Source: Cellvibrionales bacterium UBA4495 (GTDB taxonomy: Bacteria > Pseudomonadota > Gammaproteobacteria > Pseudomonadales > Porticoccaceae). From it: a stretch of 7,513 bases of DNA. Of this stretch, positions 6,499 to 7,513 are shown one piece after another. How positions within the stretch are numbered: position 1 is the stretch's first letter; each line of letters starts with the position of its first letter. The stretch is taken from contig DGNJ01000011.1 of assembly GCA_002388905.1 (NCBI GenBank), positions 2,537 through 10,049 on the forward strand, given 5' to 3'. Both the position numbers and the translations under genes were made by a program. The notes below the pieces were generated by a model. It did not search any database. It was not told where the DNA came from and saw only the letters and a program-made list of their open reading frames with translations.

Positions 6499-6581
6499 CC
6501 GGGCGCGGATTGCTATCTTGCTTCGCGTAACCGCCGCCTCGCGCTTATGGGCGCAGGGACGGACATAGACACACTTCAGTT

Positions 6582-6615
6582 TGCGGCCAGGGCCTGAACC
6601 CGTTGGCCGACCGCA
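6582..6615. other. Structured element in the convergent bepA/nadA gap
   Basis: The 171-bp gap 6499-6669 has no credible open frame. Within it, GGCCA (6585-6589) and TGGCC (6604-6608) pair around an inner GGG/CCC with loop CCTGAA. TGC (6582-6584) and GCA (6613-6615) extend the fold beyond a GACC bulge. Convergent genes often share a bidirectional terminator, and this is the best dyad present, but neither strand has a following T-run. Its role is uncertain. Confidence 0.25.
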
Positions 6616-6669
6616 GGAAACAGGTGTACGGGCAGAGAACTTCGTGCTCGCCAGCAACGCGGGATTGGC

Positions 6670-7513
6670 CTAGACGGCTTCGGCCAGCTGTTGTTCGCGA
6701 AAATCCAGCATTCGCTGCAGGGGTATCATGGCCCGGCGACCCAGAGCCGGGTCCACGTGGATTTCGTTGCTGCCCTCCTCCAGGCTGCGCATCAGGTGCT
6801 CCAGATGGTTCATGGCCATCCAGGGGCAGTTGGCGCAACTGCGGCAGGTGGCACCGTTGCCGGCGGTGGGGGCAATGATCAGCTCCTTGTCCGGGGCATT
6901 CTGCTGCATCTTGTAAAAGATACCCTGGTCGGTGGCGACGATCATCTGCTTTTGGGGCAGTGTCCGGGCCGCCTCGATGAGCTGGGAGGTGGAACCCACG
7001 GCATCGGCCATGGCGACGATATTGTCCGGGGATTCCGGGTGTACCAGCACCGCCGCATCCGGATAAACCTGCTTGAGGTCCTGGAGCCCGCGGAACTTGA
7101 ATTCTTCATGGACGATGCAGCTGCCGTCCCAGAGCAACATATCGGCGCCGGTCTTTTTCTGGACATAGCTGCCCAGGTACTTATCCGGCGCCCAGAGAAT
7201 TTTTTCGCCCCGGCTGTCTAGGTAGTCGACGACGTCGAGGGCGATACTGGAGGTGACCACCCAGTCGGCGCGGGCCTTTACCGCCGCCGAGGTATTGGCG
7301 TAGACCACCACGGTACGGTCAGGGTGCTCGTCGCAGAACGCGGCGAAATCCTCCTCCGGGCAACCGATATCCAGGGAACAGGTGGCCTCCAGGGTGGGCA
7401 TCAGGACCGTCTTTTCCGGGGTCAGAATCTTCGCGGTCTCGCCCATGAACCTGACACCCGCCACCACCAGCGTGGATGCCGGGTGATGTTTGCCGAAGCG
7501 CGCCATTTCCAGG
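6670..7513 (-). CDS. nadA: Quinolinate synthase NadA (C-terminal ~280 residues, 5' end beyond window)
   Basis: NadA condenses iminoaspartate with dihydroxyacetone phosphate to quinolinate in cytoplasmic de novo NAD synthesis, using an oxygen-sensitive [4Fe-4S] cluster. All three cluster cysteines are visible. Counting the first visible Met (7506) as residue 1, they are C43 in [11 protein letters not shown]130 in [11 protein letters not shown] and C227, the last of CRSCANC (C221, C224, C227). Each is offset by exactly 70 from E. coli C113, C200 and C297, so there is no insertion or deletion between them. [48 protein letters not shown]-like [14 protein letters not shown] and GIFYKMQQ are further near-identical blocks. 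The E. coli protein is 347 residues and its SLEMARFG matches the two codons upstream of 7506, so that Met is internal and about 70 residues lie off the right edge. It converges on bepA. The family is the long proteobacterial NadA type. Confidence 0.97.
   Translation of the reverse strand, partial: LEMARFGKHHPASTLVVAGVRFMGETAKILTPEKTVLMPTLEATCSLDIGCPEEDFAAFCDEHPDRTVVVYANTSAAVKARADWVVTSSIALDVVDYLDSRGEKILWAPDKYLGSYVQKKTGADMLLWDGSCIVHEEFKFRGLQDLKQVYPDAAVLVHPESPDNIVAMADAVGSTSQLIEAARTLPQKQMIVATDQGIFYKMQQNAPDKELIIAPTAGNGATCRSCANCPWMAMNHLEHLMRSLEEGSNEIHVDPALGRRAMIPLQRMLDFREQQLAEAV

Noticed and set aside
1..7513. Mobile element, CRISPR array, defence or toxin-antitoxin system
   Set aside because: No transposase, integrase, spaced direct repeats, terminal inverted repeats or small paired genes are present. 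All coding space is taken by five conserved chromosomal genes.

Overview
The window reads as an ordinary chromosomal segment of a high-GC gammaproteobacterium. All five proteins closely resemble the E. coli proteins AceE, PtrA (pitrilysin), PerM, BepA and NadA. I could not fix the genus. I see no mobile element, CRISPR array, tRNA or rRNA gene, and base composition looks even throughout.

Layout, left to right: (1) the first 180 codons of aceE (pyruvate dehydrogenase E1), minus strand, running off the left edge; (2) a 295-bp intergenic stretch that should hold the aceE promoter and contains a 12-bp perfect palindrome and a separate inverted repeat; (3) a two-gene minus-strand operon, perM (AI-2E family membrane protein) followed by an M16 zinc protease of the pitrilysin/insulysin family, here predicted to be a lipoprotein; (4) a 233-bp divergent promoter region; (5) bepA on the plus strand, a periplasmic M48 metalloprotease with a TPR tail that acts in outer-membrane assembly quality control; (6) a 171-bp convergent gap; (7) nadA (quinolinate synthase) on the minus strand, whose 5' end lies beyond the right edge.

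The middle three genes form an envelope-associated block: two different families of zinc peptidase (M48 and M16) flank a polytopic inner-membrane protein. The divergent perM/bepA pair is also found in E. coli. The most informative non-coding signal is a sigma-E-like promoter (GGAACCC, 15 nt, GTCCAA) upstream of bepA, which fits the known envelope-stress control of bepA in E. coli. The flanking aceE and nadA genes are central metabolism and appear to be separate transcription units.

Three starts are set away from the longest open frame. The M16 gene starts at 3698 (SD plus lipobox), perM at 4801 (SD, PerM-like N-terminus) and bepA at a GTG at 5035 (SD, signal peptide, 487 residues as in E. coli). 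I did not find a convincing undescribed system here; the findings are modest regulatory and localisation leads.
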